From contig JBCAYL010000003.1 of the NCBI GenBank assembly GCA_038533575.1, positions 124,001 through 188,000 of the forward strand: a stretch of 64,000 bases of DNA, in the 5' to 3' direction. Under the pieces are notes generated by a model that searched no databases, was not told the origin of the DNA, and worked only from the letters and a program-made list of their open reading frames with translations. Positions 17,278-27,231 of this stretch are shown piece after piece (position 1 is the stretch's first letter; each line of letters opens with the position of its first letter). Both the position numbers and the translations under genes were made by a program. Source of the DNA: Pseudomonadota bacterium. Its GTDB lineage: Bacteria; Pseudomonadota; Alphaproteobacteria; Rhodobacterales; Rhodobacteraceae.

Positions 17278-17450
17278 CCGTCGCCTTCGATCGCAAGATG
17301 CTCGAAGTGCTCGTCTGCCCGCAAACCCGCCAGCGCCTGAGCTACGACGCCGAGGCGCAGGAGCTTATCTCCAAGGCCGCGCACCTGGCCTTCCCCATCC
17401 GCGACGGGATCCCCGTGCTCTTGGTGGACGAGGCGCGTCAGCTCGACTGA
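17274..17450 (+). CDS. Trm112 family protein
   Basis: A short gene of 58 residues starting with GTG at 17274 and overlapping the Lon-N stop by four bases. The sequence begins [25 protein letters not shown] and ends [20 protein letters not shown], the hallmark of the Trm112/YcaR family (MLEVLVCP and [11 protein letters not shown]). In yeast and archaea these are activating partners of methyltransferases; in bacteria the role is unclear. Only one Cys of the zinc-finger pairs seen in eukaryotic Trm112 is present, as in most bacterial members. Confidence 0.9.
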   Translation: MTVAFDRKMLEVLVCPQTRQRLSYDAEAQELISKAAHLAFPIRDGIPVLLVDEARQLD

Positions 17451-17464
17451 CGGCGCGTGCGGGT

Positions 17465-17580
17465 GGACCGGGATCGAGGGGCCAGCCCCTCAAACTCCCC
17501 GAGGTACCCAGCACAAAGAAACCGGGATCGGCGCTCGGCCTCGCCTTCTTTGTGCCCGTACATCCGCCGGAGGCCGGTCC
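17465..17580. repeat. Nested inverted repeats between convergent genes, probable bidirectional terminator
   Basis: The gap between the Trm112 stop and the ubiH-type gene stop carries an outer pair GGACCGG (17465-17471) and CCGGTCC (17574-17580). Inside are a small GGGGCCAGCCCC hairpin and a larger hairpin with perfect nine-base arms CACAAAGAA (17512-17520) and TTCTTTGTG (17546-17554). The location between two convergent genes suggests bidirectional termination. The GAGGGGCCAGCCCCTCAAAC motif is of a kind dispersed in Rhodobacteraceae genomes. Confidence 0.55.
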
Positions 17581-17582
17581 CG

Positions 17583-18803
17583 CTAGATCGGTTCGCCGCG
17601 AAGCAGCTTCGGAAGATCCCCTGTCAGACCCGCCGCCTCCCGCATGAAGCCGCGGCGCAGGCCGGGCAGCGCGTTGACCGCGCCCATCCCGAGATCGCGC
17701 AGCGCCCGCAGGCCGGGGCGGTCATTGGAGAAGAGCCGGTTGAAGCTGTCGGTGGCCAGCGCGAGCGTCGCGGTGTCGAAGCGCCGCCAGCGCTGGTAGC
17801 GCGCGAGGACGGCGCCGCTGCCGATGTCTTCGCCGCGGGCGCGGGCCTCCGAGAGGACCTCGGTGAGGGCCGCGACGTCGCGCATGCCCGCGTTGAGGCC
17901 CTGGCCCGCGATGGGGTGGATGCCGTGGGCGGCGTCCCCCACGAGGGCCACGCGGTCGGCGACGAAGCTCTTCGCGAGTGAGAGGTTGAGCGGGTAGGTG
18001 AAGCGGTCGCCTGCCAGCGACACCGCGCCGAGGAAATCGCCGAAGCGCGGGCGGAGAACGGCGAGGTAGGCCGCGTCATCCATCTCCGCGATGGCCCGAG
18101 CGCGGGCCTCGGCCTCGGTCCAGACGACGCCCACGCGATTCTCGGTGAGGGGCAGGATCGCCAACGGGCCCTCGGGGAGGAAGAGCTGGTGCGCGACGCC
18201 GCCATGGGGCTTTTCCACGTGGAGCGCGCAGACGAGGGAAGTCTGCCCGTAGGGCCAGGCCATCCGGCCGATCCCGGCACGCTGGGCCGTTCCCGAACCG
18301 CGCCCGTCGCAGCCGATGAGAAGGGGCGCGCTGAGGGTCTTGCCGTCTTCCAGCGCCACCTCCGCATGTCCGGGTGACACGCGCTGGTCCACGACGCGGG
18401 TCTTGGCGAGGTGGGTGAAACGCGGCTCTGCCGTCTCGGCCTCGAGGAGTGCGAGACGGGCGTGGCGGTCCTCGACCATGTAGCCCATGGGATCGGGCCC
18501 GATCTCGGCATGGTCGAAATGCATGAAGAAAGGGGCGGGCCGCTGCCCGGTGCGGCCGTCGCTGACCTTGATGGCGCGCATCGCCTCCGCATTGGGCGCG
18601 AGCGCCTCCCAGAGCCCCAGCTGCCCCAGCATCCGTGTCGTGGCGAGCGCCATGGCGTAGCTCCGCCCGTCGAAGCCGCGCTTTTTCCGCGTGGCTTTCG
18701 GGAGCGCGTCGAGGAGCGTCACGTCGAAGCCCTGCCGCGCGAGGGCGAGGGCGAGGGTGGAGCCGACGATGCCGCCGCCGGTGATGAGGATATCGCTTTG
18801 CAC
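17583..18803 (-). CDS. UbiH/UbiF/COQ6-family FAD-dependent ubiquinone hydroxylase
   Basis: Class A flavoprotein monooxygenase, 406 residues. It is expected to hydroxylate the aromatic ring of a ubiquinone precursor at the inner membrane. The dinucleotide fold ILITGGGIVGSTLALALARQGFDVTLLD opens the protein, the DG motif is in PLLIGCDGRGSGTAQRAGI, and the FAD-ribityl motif is VALVGDAAHGIHPIAGQGLNAGMRDVAAL. Which ring position it acts on (UbiH, UbiF, UbiI or the alphaproteobacterial UbiL/UbiM) cannot be told by eye. Its 5' end is close to the divergent amidase gene, leaving only about 50 bases for both promoters. Confidence 0.9.
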   Translation of the reverse strand: MQSDILITGGGIVGSTLALALARQGFDVTLLDALPKATRKKRGFDGRSYAMALATTRMLGQLGLWEALAPNAEAMRAIKVSDGRTGQRPAPFFMHFDHAEIGPDPMGYMVEDRHARLALLEAETAEPRFTHLAKTRVVDQRVSPGHAEVALEDGKTLSAPLLIGCDGRGSGTAQRAGIGRMAWPYGQTSLVCALHVEKPHGGVAHQLFLPEGPLAILPLTENRVGVVWTEAEARARAIAEMDDAAYLAVLRPRFGDFLGAVSLAGDRFTYPLNLSLAKSFVADRVALVGDAAHGIHPIAGQGLNAGMRDVAALTEVLSEARARGEDIGSGAVLARYQRWRRFDTATLALATDSFNRLFSNDRPGLRALRDLGMGAVNALPGLRRGFMREAAGLTGDLPKLLRGEPI

Positions 18804-18856
18804 GGGATGAGATATGGCGAAGGATGGCGCGAAGTAAATGCGAGGGGCGGCGCGGA

Positions 18857-20188
18857 ATGGACTGGCGCGACAAAACGGCGGCGGAGCAGGGCCGCGCGAT
18901 CGGCACAGGCGCGCTCGATCCTGTGGAGCTCGCCGAGCTCTATCTGGAGGCGTCCGCCGCTCACCCCTTGCACGACAGGATCTATGCGCGCCTCACAGCG
19001 CCGCGGGCCCGCGCGGAAGCGGAGGCGGCGCGCGCCCGGGCCCGCACCGGCACGCGCCGCGGCCCGCTCGACGGGGTGCCGATCTCCTGGAAGGACTTGT
19101 TCGATACGGCGGGCGTGGTCACGGAGGCGGGCTCGGCCCTCCTCGAAGGTCGGGTACCCGCGCGGGACGCGGAGGTCCTGGCGGCGGCCACGGCACAGGG
19201 GCTCGTCTGCCTCGGCAAGACCCACATGTCGGAGCTGGCCTTTTCCGGGTTGGGCTACAATCCGATCACGGCCACATCGCCTTGCGTTCATGATCCGGAC
19301 TGCGTGTCGGGCGGCTCTTCCTCCGGCGCGGCGGCCTCCGTGGCTCACGGGCTCGCAGCGGCAGGAATCGGCACCGATACCGGCGGCTCGGTGCGGATCC
19401 CCGCGGCATGGAACGATCTCGTGGGGCTCAAGACCACGGCCGGTCGGATTTCCAATGCAGGCCTCGTCCCGCTCTGCGCGCGGTTTGACACGGTGGGCCC
19501 TCTGACGCGCAGCGTGGAGGATGCCGCGCTCCTCCTCGCGGCGCTCGAAGGGCGGCGGCCCGCGGATTTGCTCGGCGCCGGGCTGTCTGGCGCGCGGCTC
19601 CTCGTGCTCGAGAGCATCGTCTTCGACGACATCGAGGAAGCGCCCGCTACCGCCTACGAGATGGCCGCTGCGCGGCTCTCGGCGACGGGGGCGGTTCTTG
19701 AGCGTGCGCCGTCGGTGGAGATTGAGGAGGCGTTTTCCTTTGCGCTCTCTCTCTACACGGCGGAGGCCTACGGTCTCTGGCGGGACGTGATAGAAGCCGC
19801 GCCGGAGAAGATGTTTCCCGAGATCCTCGAACGCTTCCGGCTCGGCGCGGGCGTCTCCGCGGCCGACTACGTGGCCGGCTGGGCGCGCCTCACGCGGCTC
19901 AGGCAGGCCTTCTTTGCCGCGACGGCGGGATACGACGCGGTCATCATGCCCTCCTGCCCGATCCTGCCGCCCCAGATCGCACGGCTTGGCACCGACCATG
20001 ACTACTACGTCTCGCGCAATCTCTACACGCTGCGGAACACGCGCGTGGCCAACCTCATGGGCGCGGCGTCGCTGACCCTGCCCACCGGGGTGCCCTCTTG
20101 CGGGCTCATGCTGATGGTGCCGCCGATGCAGGAGGAGCGGCTCCTGAGGCTGGGCGCTGCGGCGGAACGGGCGCTGGCTGCGGCGTGA
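18857..20188 (+). CDS. Amidase signature family enzyme
   Basis: Cytosolic amide hydrolase, 443 residues. It contains the Ser-Ser-Lys triad of the amidase signature family: Lys in PLDGVPISWKDLFDTAG, the glycine-serine stretch SGGSSSGAAASVAHGLAAAGIGTDTGGSVRIPAAWNDLVGLKTT with the cis-Ser and nucleophile Ser (DTGGSVR). The closing part, YDAVIMPSCPILPPQI and TGVPSCGLMLMVPP, is usual for the family. It is not GatA: no gatB/gatC neighbours and a shorter C-terminus. Substrates for such enzymes range from small aliphatic amides to carbamoyl compounds. The ATG at 18857 follows a GGGCGGCGCGGA stretch; an upstream in-frame ATG at 18824 is possible. Confidence 0.85.
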   Translation: MDWRDKTAAEQGRAIGTGALDPVELAELYLEASAAHPLHDRIYARLTAPRARAEAEAARARARTGTRRGPLDGVPISWKDLFDTAGVVTEAGSALLEGRVPARDAEVLAAATAQGLVCLGKTHMSELAFSGLGYNPITATSPCVHDPDCVSGGSSSGAAASVAHGLAAAGIGTDTGGSVRIPAAWNDLVGLKTTAGRISNAGLVPLCARFDTVGPLTRSVEDAALLLAALEGRRPADLLGAGLSGARLLVLESIVFDDIEEAPATAYEMAAARLSATGAVLERAPSVEIEEAFSFALSLYTAEAYGLWRDVIEAAPEKMFPEILERFRLGAGVSAADYVAGWARLTRLRQAFFAATAGYDAVIMPSCPILPPQIARLGTDHDYYVSRNLYTLRNTRVANLMGAASLTLPTGVPSCGLMLMVPPMQEERLLRLGAAAERALAAA

Positions 20189-20326
20189 GCGCGGGAGTGT
20201 GGCCGATAGGGTGCATCGCCGTGGCGCTGCCGCGCGGCGCGCGACCTTTCATATGGACGGGTGAGTCCGTGCTGGGCTAGAACTCCTGCAATACGGGGCA
20301 AAAGACCCCGATCTGAGGCAGTAGTG

Positions 20327-21517
20327 ATGACCCCCGAGAGGTACCGTTCCCTCCCTGATGCCACGTGGCCGCGTCTGCGGGCGCTGCTCGACGCCCATGC
20401 GCCGGGGGGCGTGCCTGTGAACATGACCATCGGGGAGCCGAAGCACCCGTTTCCCGACTGGCTGCCCGAAATGCTCGCCAGCCACAGTGCCGAATACGGG
20501 CGCTACCCAGACAATACCGGCCTGCCGGAGCTGCGCGCGGCGATCGCGGCTTGGATCGCGCGGCGCTACGGGGTGACTGTCGACCCCGACAGCCAAGTCA
20601 TGGCCCTGAACGGGACGCGAGAGGGGCTCTTCAACGCCGCGCTTGCGCTCGCGCCCGATGCCGGGAGCGGGGCAAAGCCCGCGGTGCTGTTGCCCAATCC
20701 GTTCTATCCGGTCTACGGCATCGCGGCGCTCTCGGTGGGGGCGGAGCCTATCTATGTGCCCGCCACGGCGGAGACGGGCCACCTGCCGGACTATGCCAGC
20801 CTGCCTGAAGAGGTGCTCAACCGGACCTCCATCGCCTATATCTGCTCGCCCGCGAACCCGCAGGGCCGTGTGGCCACGCCCGACTATTGGAATGACCTTC
20901 TGGCCCTCGCGGAGCGCTACGATTTCCGCATCTTTTCAGACGAATGCTACTCCGAGATCTACCGCCACGCGCCGCCGCCGGGCGGGCTGGAGATGGCCGC
21001 CGCCCACGGCGCAGATCCTGAGCGTGTCACCGTTTTCCATTCGCTCTCGAAGCGGTCGAACCTGCCGGGCCTGCGCTCGGGCTTCGTGGCGGGCGGGCCA
21101 CGCTCGATGACAGAGATCAAGCGGATGCGCGCGCTGGCGGGCGCGCCCCTGCCCAATCCGGTGCAGCGTGTGAGCGCCGCGGTTTGGGCCGATGAAGACC
21201 ACGTGGTCGAGAACCGCCGCCAATATTCGGACAAATTTCAACAAGCTGACCACATTTTCGCCGAGATTGAGGGCTACGACAGCCCCGAGGCCGGCTTTTT
21301 CCTCTGGCTCCGCGTGGGCGGGGGCGAAGCGTTCGCAGAAGCGCTGTGGAAGGACACCGGCGTGCGCACCCTGCCGGGGGCGTATTTGAGCAGAGACGTC
21401 CGGGGCATGAACCCCGGCGCTGATTACATCAGGGTGGCGCTCGTGGCCCCCATGGAAGAGACGATCCGCGGCCTCACCACGCTGCGGGACTTTCTCGTGA
21501 CTACAGGACGAGGCTGA
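20327..21517 (+). CDS. Class I/II PLP-dependent aminotransferase (possible DapC-like)
   Basis: Fold-type I aminotransferase, 396 residues. Visible marks are [61 protein letters not shown] and [11 protein letters not shown]. The PLP lysine is in [19 protein letters not shown]. The IGEPKHP start and the length match the enzymes annotated as succinyldiaminopimelate transaminase (DapC) in alphaproteobacteria, which would serve lysine/peptidoglycan synthesis. That specificity is inference. The start codon is preceded by TGAGGCAG. The stop is followed after four bases by the ftsK start, so the two are probably co-transcribed. Confidence 0.88.
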   Translation: MTPERYRSLPDATWPRLRALLDAHAPGGVPVNMTIGEPKHPFPDWLPEMLASHSAEYGRYPDNTGLPELRAAIAAWIARRYGVTVDPDSQVMALNGTREGLFNAALALAPDAGSGAKPAVLLPNPFYPVYGIAALSVGAEPIYVPATAETGHLPDYASLPEEVLNRTSIAYICSPANPQGRVATPDYWNDLLALAERYDFRIFSDECYSEIYRHAPPPGGLEMAAAHGADPERVTVFHSLSKRSNLPGLRSGFVAGGPRSMTEIKRMRALAGAPLPNPVQRVSAAVWADEDHVVENRRQYSDKFQQADHIFAEIEGYDSPEAGFFLWLRVGGGEAFAEALWKDTGVRTLPGAYLSRDVRGMNPGADYIRVALVAPMEETIRGLTTLRDFLVTTGRG

Positions 21518-21521
21518 CGAC

Positions 21522-24470
21522 ATGGCGTATCAGACCCAGGGGCGTGACCCGCTACTTGACCAAGGCATGCAGGAGGCGCTTGAGCGCCGGGGCCGGGAGC
21601 TTCTCGGCGTGCTTCTGGCGGCAGTGGGACTCGCGGCCGCGGTGATGATCCTGACCTATTCGCCCGATGATCCGAACTGGATGGTGGCCACAGATGCGCC
21701 GGTCCAGAACTGGCTCGGGCGCACCGGGGCCACGGTGGCGGCGCCGCTCTTCATGATTGTGGGCTGGGGCGCGCTCGGCCTTGCGGTGCTCTTCATGGTC
21801 TGGGGCGCACGTTTCACGCTTGATCTCGGGCGCGAGCGCGCCTTCAGCCGGCTGATCTTCGCGCCCATCGCCGTGGCGCTCATGGCGATCTACGCCGCGA
21901 CGCTGGCCCCGCCGGCTGATTGGGGGCATTCCTTCGGGCTTGGCGGCCTTTTCGGGGACACGGTCCTGCTCATGGTGTTGCAGATCGTGCCGTGGTCTGC
22001 GGCGCTGGGCGCAAAACTCATCTCCTTTGTCGCGGCGCTTCTCATGCTCTCCCTCACCGCCTTCGTGCTGGGCTTCACGTGGAACGAGCTCTACCGGCTG
22101 TCGCGCTGGATGCTCGTGGGCCTCGTTCTGCTTTATGCTTATGCCATGCGGGTCCTCGGGCGGGGCGCGCAGATTTCCTACGAGAAGAGCCTCGCTGCCG
22201 CGCAGGCCTATCAGGCGACCCGTGCCGCGCGCCGCGAGGATGCAGCCGCGAACGAGGAGCTCTGGGCCCAGCACATGGGGGCCGTGGGCGAGGCCGAGGC
22301 CGATGCCACCGCCGAGGAGCGCGCGCGCGTGGCGCAGGTCATCCGTCAGAAGCTCGCAGGCCAGGTGGCCGCGCCGCAGCAGGCTGCGGGCGCTCTCGCA
22401 GAGCCGAGCCATGGGGCCGCGGCCCCCGCGCCCAAGCCCGCGGAACGGGCCGGTGGCCTCCGCGCCTTTCTGCCGCCGCTCACCCGCCGGGAGCCGCTTG
22501 CCGCCGCTCCCGCCGAGATGCCCGAGCCCGAGCTCGTGACCCCGGCCCCCTTCGAGGCCGCCGTGCCGTCCGTCTCCGAGGATCGGGTGCGCTCGAAGAT
22601 CGCCAAGGCGATCCGCACCCGCGGGCGCGAGGCCACCGACCGCACGATGAAGCTCGAGCCAGAGGCGTCTGTCTCCCAGCTGCTCCGCGCCGAGCCGCAG
22701 CTGACGCGGGGCCCGGTGTCGGCCGCACCGCCCGCGCCGGTCATGTTCAACGACGATGAAGACGAGAACATCTTCGACGATTTCGATGATGGCGCGGCCT
22801 TCGATGCCATGGAGGGTGAGGCCCTCGCGATCCCCACGCCCGAGCCCAAGCGCGTCGTCCAGCACGCAACGAAGAAGCCGGTAAAGCCGTCGACCCGCGC
22901 GCGGCAGGAGGCGCAGCCCAAGCTCGCCTTCGCCGAGGACAAGCCGGACTACGAGCACCCGCCGCTCTCGCTCCTGATGAACCCGGACAAGGTGGAGCGT
23001 CATCACCTGAGCGACGAGGCGCTCGAGGAGAATGCGCGCATGCTCGAGAACGTGCTCGATGACTACGGTGTGAAGGGCGAGATTGTGAGCGTGCGCCCTG
23101 GCCCCGTGGTCACGATGTACGAGCTGGAGCCCGCGCCGGGCCTCAAGGCCTCCCGCGTCATTGGCCTCGCCGACGATATCGCCCGCTCGATGTCCGCGCT
23201 TTCCGCGCGGGTCTCCACCGTGCCGGGCCGGAGCGTCATCGGGATCGAACTGCCGAACGAGAAGCGCGAGATGGTCGCGCTCCGCGAGATCCTGTCTGGC
23301 CGCGATTTCGGCGACACGAACATGCGCCTGCCGCTGGCGCTGGGCAAGGATATTGGCGGCGACCCCATCGTGGCGAACCTCGCCAAGATGCCCCACCTCC
23401 TGATCGCGGGCACCACGGGCTCCGGTAAGTCCGTGGCGATCAACACCATGATCCTAAGCCTCCTCTACAAGCTCACGCCCGAGGAATGCCGCCTCATCAT
23501 GATCGACCCGAAGATGCTGGAACTCAGTGTCTATGACGGCATCCCGCATCTCCTCTCTCCCGTGGTGACGGACCCCAAGAAGGCGGTCGTCGCTTTGAAG
23601 TGGGTCGTGGGCGAGATGGAGGACCGCTACCGCAAGATGTCCAAGATGGGCGTGCGCAATATCGAGGGCTACAATTCCCGCGTGGCCGACGCGCTCTCAA
23701 AGGACGAGATGTTCACGCGGACGGTGCAGACAGGCTTTGACGATGATACGGGCGAGCCGGTCTGGGAGACCGAGGAAATGCAGCCCGAGAAGCTGCCCTA
23801 CATCGTCGTCATCGTGGACGAGATGGCCGACCTCATGATGGTCGCCGGCAAGGAGATCGAGGCCTGTATCCAGCGCCTGGCGCAGATGGCGCGGGCCTCC
23901 GGCATTCACCTCATCATGGCCACACAGCGGCCCTCCGTCGATGTCATCACAGGCACGATCAAGGCGAACTTCCCGACGAGGATCTCCTTCCAGGTGACGT
24001 CCAAGGTCGACAGCCGCACGATCCTCGGCGAGCAGGGCGCCGAGCAGCTCCTGGGCATGGGCGACATGCTTTACATGGCCGGCGGTGCGAAGATCACCCG
24101 CGTCCACGGGCCGTTCTGCTCCGATGAGGAGGTCGAAGAGATCGTGACCTATCTCAAGGCCTACGGCCCGCCTGATTACGTGGGCGGCGTGGTCGAAGGG
24201 CCCGCGGAGGAAAAAGAGAACGACATCGACCTCGTGCTCGGGCTTGCGGGCGGGATCGGCGGCAACACCGACAGCGAGGATGCGCTCTACGACCAGGCCG
24301 TGGCGATCGTCATCAAGGACCGGAAGTGCTCGACCTCCTACATCCAGCGCAAGCTCGCCATCGGCTACAACAAGGCCGCGCGCCTCGTGGAGCAGATGGA
24401 AGACGAGGGGGTCGTCAGCCCAGCCAACCACGTCGGCAAACGCGAAATCCTCGTCCCCGAGCAAGGCTGA
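21522..24470 (+). CDS. ftsK: DNA translocase FtsK
   Basis: Septum-located DNA pump that clears the chromosome terminus and activates XerCD recombination, 982 residues. The N-terminal region (about 25-215) has four hydrophobic segments. A long Ala/Pro/Glu-rich linker follows (about 220-480), including acidic [14 protein letters not shown]. The motor domain has Walker [15 protein letters not shown] near residue 630, Walker [16 protein letters not shown], and [26 protein letters not shown]. The C-terminal gamma winged helix ([31 protein letters not shown]) reads KOPS sites. It is four bases from the aminotransferase and is followed by lolA, the usual Rhodobacteraceae order. Confidence 0.97.
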   Translation: MAYQTQGRDPLLDQGMQEALERRGRELLGVLLAAVGLAAAVMILTYSPDDPNWMVATDAPVQNWLGRTGATVAAPLFMIVGWGALGLAVLFMVWGARFTLDLGRERAFSRLIFAPIAVALMAIYAATLAPPADWGHSFGLGGLFGDTVLLMVLQIVPWSAALGAKLISFVAALLMLSLTAFVLGFTWNELYRLSRWMLVGLVLLYAYAMRVLGRGAQISYEKSLAAAQAYQATRAARREDAAANEELWAQHMGAVGEAEADATAEERARVAQVIRQKLAGQVAAPQQAAGALAEPSHGAAAPAPKPAERAGGLRAFLPPLTRREPLAAAPAEMPEPELVTPAPFEAAVPSVSEDRVRSKIAKAIRTRGREATDRTMKLEPEASVSQLLRAEPQLTRGPVSAAPPAPVMFNDDEDENIFDDFDDGAAFDAMEGEALAIPTPEPKRVVQHATKKPVKPSTRARQEAQPKLAFAEDKPDYEHPPLSLLMNPDKVERHHLSDEALEENARMLENVLDDYGVKGEIVSVRPGPVVTMYELEPAPGLKASRVIGLADDIARSMSALSARVSTVPGRSVIGIELPNEKREMVALREILSGRDFGDTNMRLPLALGKDIGGDPIVANLAKMPHLLIAGTTGSGKSVAINTMILSLLYKLTPEECRLIMIDPKMLELSVYDGIPHLLSPVVTDPKKAVVALKWVVGEMEDRYRKMSKMGVRNIEGYNSRVADALSKDEMFTRTVQTGFDDDTGEPVWETEEMQPEKLPYIVVIVDEMADLMMVAGKEIEACIQRLAQMARASGIHLIMATQRPSVDVITGTIKANFPTRISFQVTSKVDSRTILGEQGAEQLLGMGDMLYMAGGAKITRVHGPFCSDEEVEEIVTYLKAYGPPDYVGGVVEGPAEEKENDIDLVLGLAGGIGGNTDSEDALYDQAVAIVIKDRKCSTSYIQRKLAIGYNKAARLVEQMEDEGVVSPANHVGKREILVPEQG

Positions 24471-24561
24471 TCGGCGCGTTCACGCGGCTGCTATCGCCTA
24501 GCACTCGGCAATGACGTCTGGTGGGCTTATGTACGCATGGCCCACCGATGAGAGGTTCGAG

Positions 24562-25161
24562 ATGACACTGACCCGCAGAGCTTTCGGCGCCGCCGCGCTG
24601 GCCTTCGCCGCGCTGCCCGTCCGGGCGCAGGAAATCCCGCTTTCGGAGCTCAGCGCCTATCTCAACGGGCTCACCACGGCCACGGGCGCCTTCACGCAAG
24701 TCACCGAGGCGGGCGACGTGAGCACGGGGACGATTTACATCAAGCGGCCCGGGCGGGTGCGGTTCGAGTATGATCCGCCCGAACGTGCCATGGTGATCGC
24801 GGCAGGCGGGCAGCTCGCCATCTTCGATCCCCGCTCCGACGAGCCCACGCGCTACCCGCTGAACCAGACGCCGCTCTCGATCATACTGGCGCGGGACGTG
24901 GATCTCGCGCGGGCGAACATGGTCACCGGCGTCAGGAGCGACGGGCAGACAACGACCGTGCGCGCGCAAGACCCCGACAATCCGGAATACGGGTCCATCG
25001 ACCTCGTCTTCACGGCCAATCCCGTGGAGCTGCGCCAGTGGGTGATCCGAGACGGCAATGGCGCGGAGACCACCGTGATCCTCGGCGCGCTCGAGACCGG
25101 CGGGCGTGTGCGGGACCGGCTTTTCAACATCGTGACCGAGGCCCGTCTCTGGGCACAATGA
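24562..25161 (+). CDS. lolA: Outer-membrane lipoprotein carrier protein LolA
   Basis: Periplasmic chaperone that carries lipoproteins from LolCDE to the outer membrane, 199 residues. The N-terminus MTLTRRAFGAAALAFAALPVRAQE is an export signal. The TRRAF stretch resembles a Tat motif, as in some other alphaproteobacterial LolA proteins. The mature part has the LolA pattern LNGLTTATGAFTQVTEAGDVSTGTIYIKRPGRVRFEYDPPERAMVIAAGGQLAIFDP. ATG at 24562 is chosen because it begins the signal peptide and GAGG lies upstream; an in-frame ATG at 24511 is less likely. The gene lies about 90 bases after ftsK and ends before three tandem palindromes. Confidence 0.93.
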   Translation: MTLTRRAFGAAALAFAALPVRAQEIPLSELSAYLNGLTTATGAFTQVTEAGDVSTGTIYIKRPGRVRFEYDPPERAMVIAAGGQLAIFDPRSDEPTRYPLNQTPLSIILARDVDLARANMVTGVRSDGQTTTVRAQDPDNPEYGSIDLVFTANPVELRQWVIRDGNGAETTVILGALETGGRVRDRLFNIVTEARLWAQ

Positions 25162-25176
25162 CGGCCCCGCGCGCCC

Positions 25177-25241
25177 AAGACTTTTCGAAAAGTCTTACAA
25201 GGGTTTTCGAAAACCCTTCGCAAAAGTCTTCGAAGACTTTT
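25177..25241. terminator. Three tandem perfect 20-base palindromes centred on TTCGAA
   Basis: Between the convergent lolA and SLT genes are three perfect palindromes: 25177-25196 (AAGACTTTTC and its complement), 25199-25218 (AAGGGTTTTC and its complement) and 25222-25241 (AAAAGTCTTC and its complement). Their centres are 22-23 bases apart. The A/T-rich ends give a U-tract on either strand, so each can act as a bidirectional terminator. The cores share TTCGAA but the arms differ, so they are not simple copies. Confidence 0.8.
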
Positions 25242-25264
25242 GGCGCACGCAGGTAGACCGCGGC

Positions 25265-25852
25265 TCAGATCTTGCGGCAGGCCTGAAGCTGGCTGTGGTA
25301 AAGCACCGAGCGGTCGCCTACCTCCCGTGCCACGCGCATCAGCCAGGGCTTGCTCCGATAACTGCCGCGGCGATAGCCGGTGCGGCCATCGTGGTAGGCG
25401 AGGTACTGGTTCGTGGCGTCGTTGAGCGGAATGCCGAGCTCCTGATGCGATTTGGCCATGTACCAGCCCATGAAATCGGCGGCGTGGCGGATGTTGTCTC
25501 GTCGGGAGCGGAAGCCCCCCTCCTGGTCGCGGTACTCGTCCCACGTGCCGTCGAGGGCCTGCGAATAGCCGAACGCGCTCGACTGGCGTCCCACGGGGAT
25601 GATGCCTAGCCGGTACCGGAACGGGGTCTTCGCGTCCGAGATGAACTTCGATTCCTGGTAGATCGTCGCCATCTGCACGGCGACCGGCACGCCCCATTTG
25701 CGCTCCGCGGCCTTGAAGGCGCGCAGGTAGCCGGAGCGCTGATCGAGGATCGAACAGGCGTTGTCGAGGTTGCGCGGTGCCTCGCCTGACCCTCCGCCGG
25801 CGCAGCTCGCCAGAAAGGTCATCAGAATCAATGCGCGGAGGGATCTGCTCAT
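25265..25852 (-). CDS. SLT-domain lytic transglycosylase-like lipoprotein
   Basis: Envelope protein of 195 residues. The N-terminus MSRSLRALILMTFLASCAGG carries a lipobox (LASC, Cys 17). The domain that follows has the transglycosylase SLT pattern: VPVAVQMATIYQESKF with catalytic Glu 67, then SSAFGYSQALDGTWDEY and YLAYHDGRTGYRRGSY. Such enzymes cleave peptidoglycan glycan strands with formation of anhydro-muramic ends. ATG at 25852 is preferred because it starts the signal peptide and is preceded by TGAGGCAG. The frame is open far upstream, but that part overlaps the AEC transporter gene in another frame and is not coding. Confidence 0.9.
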   Translation of the reverse strand: MSRSLRALILMTFLASCAGGGSGEAPRNLDNACSILDQRSGYLRAFKAAERKWGVPVAVQMATIYQESKFISDAKTPFRYRLGIIPVGRQSSAFGYSQALDGTWDEYRDQEGGFRSRRDNIRHAADFMGWYMAKSHQELGIPLNDATNQYLAYHDGRTGYRRGSYRSKPWLMRVAREVGDRSVLYHSQLQACRKI

Positions 25853-25926
25853 CTGCCTCACTCGCTTATTGGTTTTTCGGTACTCTACCGCATTCGCCCC
25901 AGTGGCGAAATCACGATTTGGCGGGA

Positions 25927-26808
25927 TCAGAGGACGAGCGCGAGGAGGAGCGGGAGCGTGACGACGGAAACGGCGGTGGTCAGCACCACAAGGCCCGCCA
26001 CTGGCGCGGCGTCGGCTCCGTATTTCTCGGCGATGAGGTAGCTCGTGACGGCGGCGGGGGCCGCGAATTGCAGCACGAGGATCCCGAAGGCCACGGGCGG
26101 GAGTGCGAAGATGATCCCGATCACCACGGCGGCCCCGCTGCAGAGGCCGAGCTTGAGCGCCGCCATCACCGCCGCGCGCCCGATATTGCCCGGCGAGATG
26201 CGCGCGATGGCCACACCCAGCGTGATCAGCATGAGCGGGATGCCAAGCTGACCCACGAGGCGGAGTGTGTTGGTGACAACGTCTGGCGTCTCCCATCCCT
26301 GCCAAAGAAAGAGCGCGCCGAGAAGCGTCGCACCCACCATGGGCTCCCTGACTAGGGTGAGCGGATTGGAGGACCGTGTGACGAGCCAGAGACCGATGGT
26401 GAACGCAAACACCGTGCTGACGGCGAAGACCACAACGGCATATCCCAGCCCCTCGTCCCCGAAGGCGAAAAAGGCGAGCGGCAGCCCGATATTGCCGGTA
26501 TTCGACATCACGAGCGGTGCGTGCCAGGTGCGCGGATCGAGCCGCCCGAGTGTCACGACGGCGAGCATGACAAGCGTGAGCGCGGCATAGGTGACGATGG
26601 CCGCCACGGTGAGCTGTGTGAGCGCGGCGGGCGCGATCTCGGTCTCCATCAGCGCCACGAAGATGAGCGCGGGGATGCCGAGCGTCATCGCGAGGCGGGT
26701 CACGAATTCGACCCGATACTCTAGCCCGAGCTTCACCCAGGCAAAGCCGATGCCCGCCAAGGCGAAGACGGGCGCCACAATTTCGAGCACTGTCAGGGCG
26801 AGGTTCAC
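25927..26808 (-). CDS. AEC-family (auxin efflux carrier-type) transporter
   Basis: Integral inner-membrane protein, 293 residues, with about ten hydrophobic helices in two similar halves. Family marks are MNLALTVLEIVAPVFALAGIGFAWVK, TLGIPALIFVALMET, the APLVMSNTGNIGLPLAFFAFG motif at the first half's crossover, and LRLVGQLGIPLMLITLGVAIAR in the second. Members export or import organic acids such as malate or malonate, or auxin-like compounds; the substrate here is unknown. It is divergent from hspQ, with about 60 bases between the starts. Confidence 0.9.
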   Translation of the reverse strand: MNLALTVLEIVAPVFALAGIGFAWVKLGLEYRVEFVTRLAMTLGIPALIFVALMETEIAPAALTQLTVAAIVTYAALTLVMLAVVTLGRLDPRTWHAPLVMSNTGNIGLPLAFFAFGDEGLGYAVVVFAVSTVFAFTIGLWLVTRSSNPLTLVREPMVGATLLGALFLWQGWETPDVVTNTLRLVGQLGIPLMLITLGVAIARISPGNIGRAAVMAALKLGLCSGAAVVIGIIFALPPVAFGILVLQFAAPAAVTSYLIAEKYGADAAPVAGLVVLTTAVSVVTLPLLLALVL

Positions 26809-26870
26809 ACAGTGTTTCCTTTGATATTTCTAGAGAATCGCCGACACCCAAGGCAGTGGTAGGGGCTGTA

Positions 26871-27197
26871 ATGTTTAAGACGCGCGCGAAATATCACCTG
26901 GGCCAAGTCGTCCGGCACCGCAAGCATCCGTTCCGTGGAGTGATTTTCGACGTCGACGCCGAATTTGCGAATACCGAAGAATGGTACGAGTCCATTCCCG
27001 AAGATTCGAGACCTCCGAAAGAACAACCCTTCTACCATCTCCTCGCCGAGAACGATCAAAGCTACTACGTGGCCTACGTCTCCGAGCAGAATCTGGTGGC
27101 CGATTACTCGGGGCGGCCGGTGGACCATCCCGATATCGGCGATCTTTTCGGACCCTTCGAAGACGGCGGGTACCCGCTGCAATTCCAGCTGAACTGA
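26871..27197 (+). CDS. hspQ: Heat-shock protein HspQ
   Basis: Small hemimethylated-DNA-binding-like protein, 108 residues, which in E. coli specifies and enhances Lon degradation of substrates after heat shock. The sequence KYHLGQVVRHRKHPFRGVIFDVDAEFANTEEWYESIPEDSRPPKEQPFYHLLAENDQ is the family signature, ending with FGPFEDGGYPLQFQLN. Start 26871 is chosen for the family N-terminus (MFKTRAKYHLGQ); an upstream in-frame ATG at 26856 has no better ribosome-binding site. The short divergent region upstream may hold a heat-shock promoter, but I could not recognise a clear sigma-32 element. Confidence 0.93.
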   Translation: MFKTRAKYHLGQVVRHRKHPFRGVIFDVDAEFANTEEWYESIPEDSRPPKEQPFYHLLAENDQSYYVAYVSEQNLVADYSGRPVDHPDIGDLFGPFEDGGYPLQFQLN

Positions 27198-27231
27198 GCC
27201 TCGCGCAAGCCGATTTCCCGGCGCGGAGCGC

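Noticed and set aside
18857-20188. Amidase as GatA of the Glu-tRNA(Gln) amidotransferase
   Set aside because: There are no gatB or gatC neighbours, and the C-terminus and length do not match GatA.
25853-26851. Upstream extension of the SLT lipoprotein frame to about 528 codons
   Set aside because: It runs through the AEC transporter gene in another frame; the lipobox start at 25852 with TGAGGCAG explains the protein.
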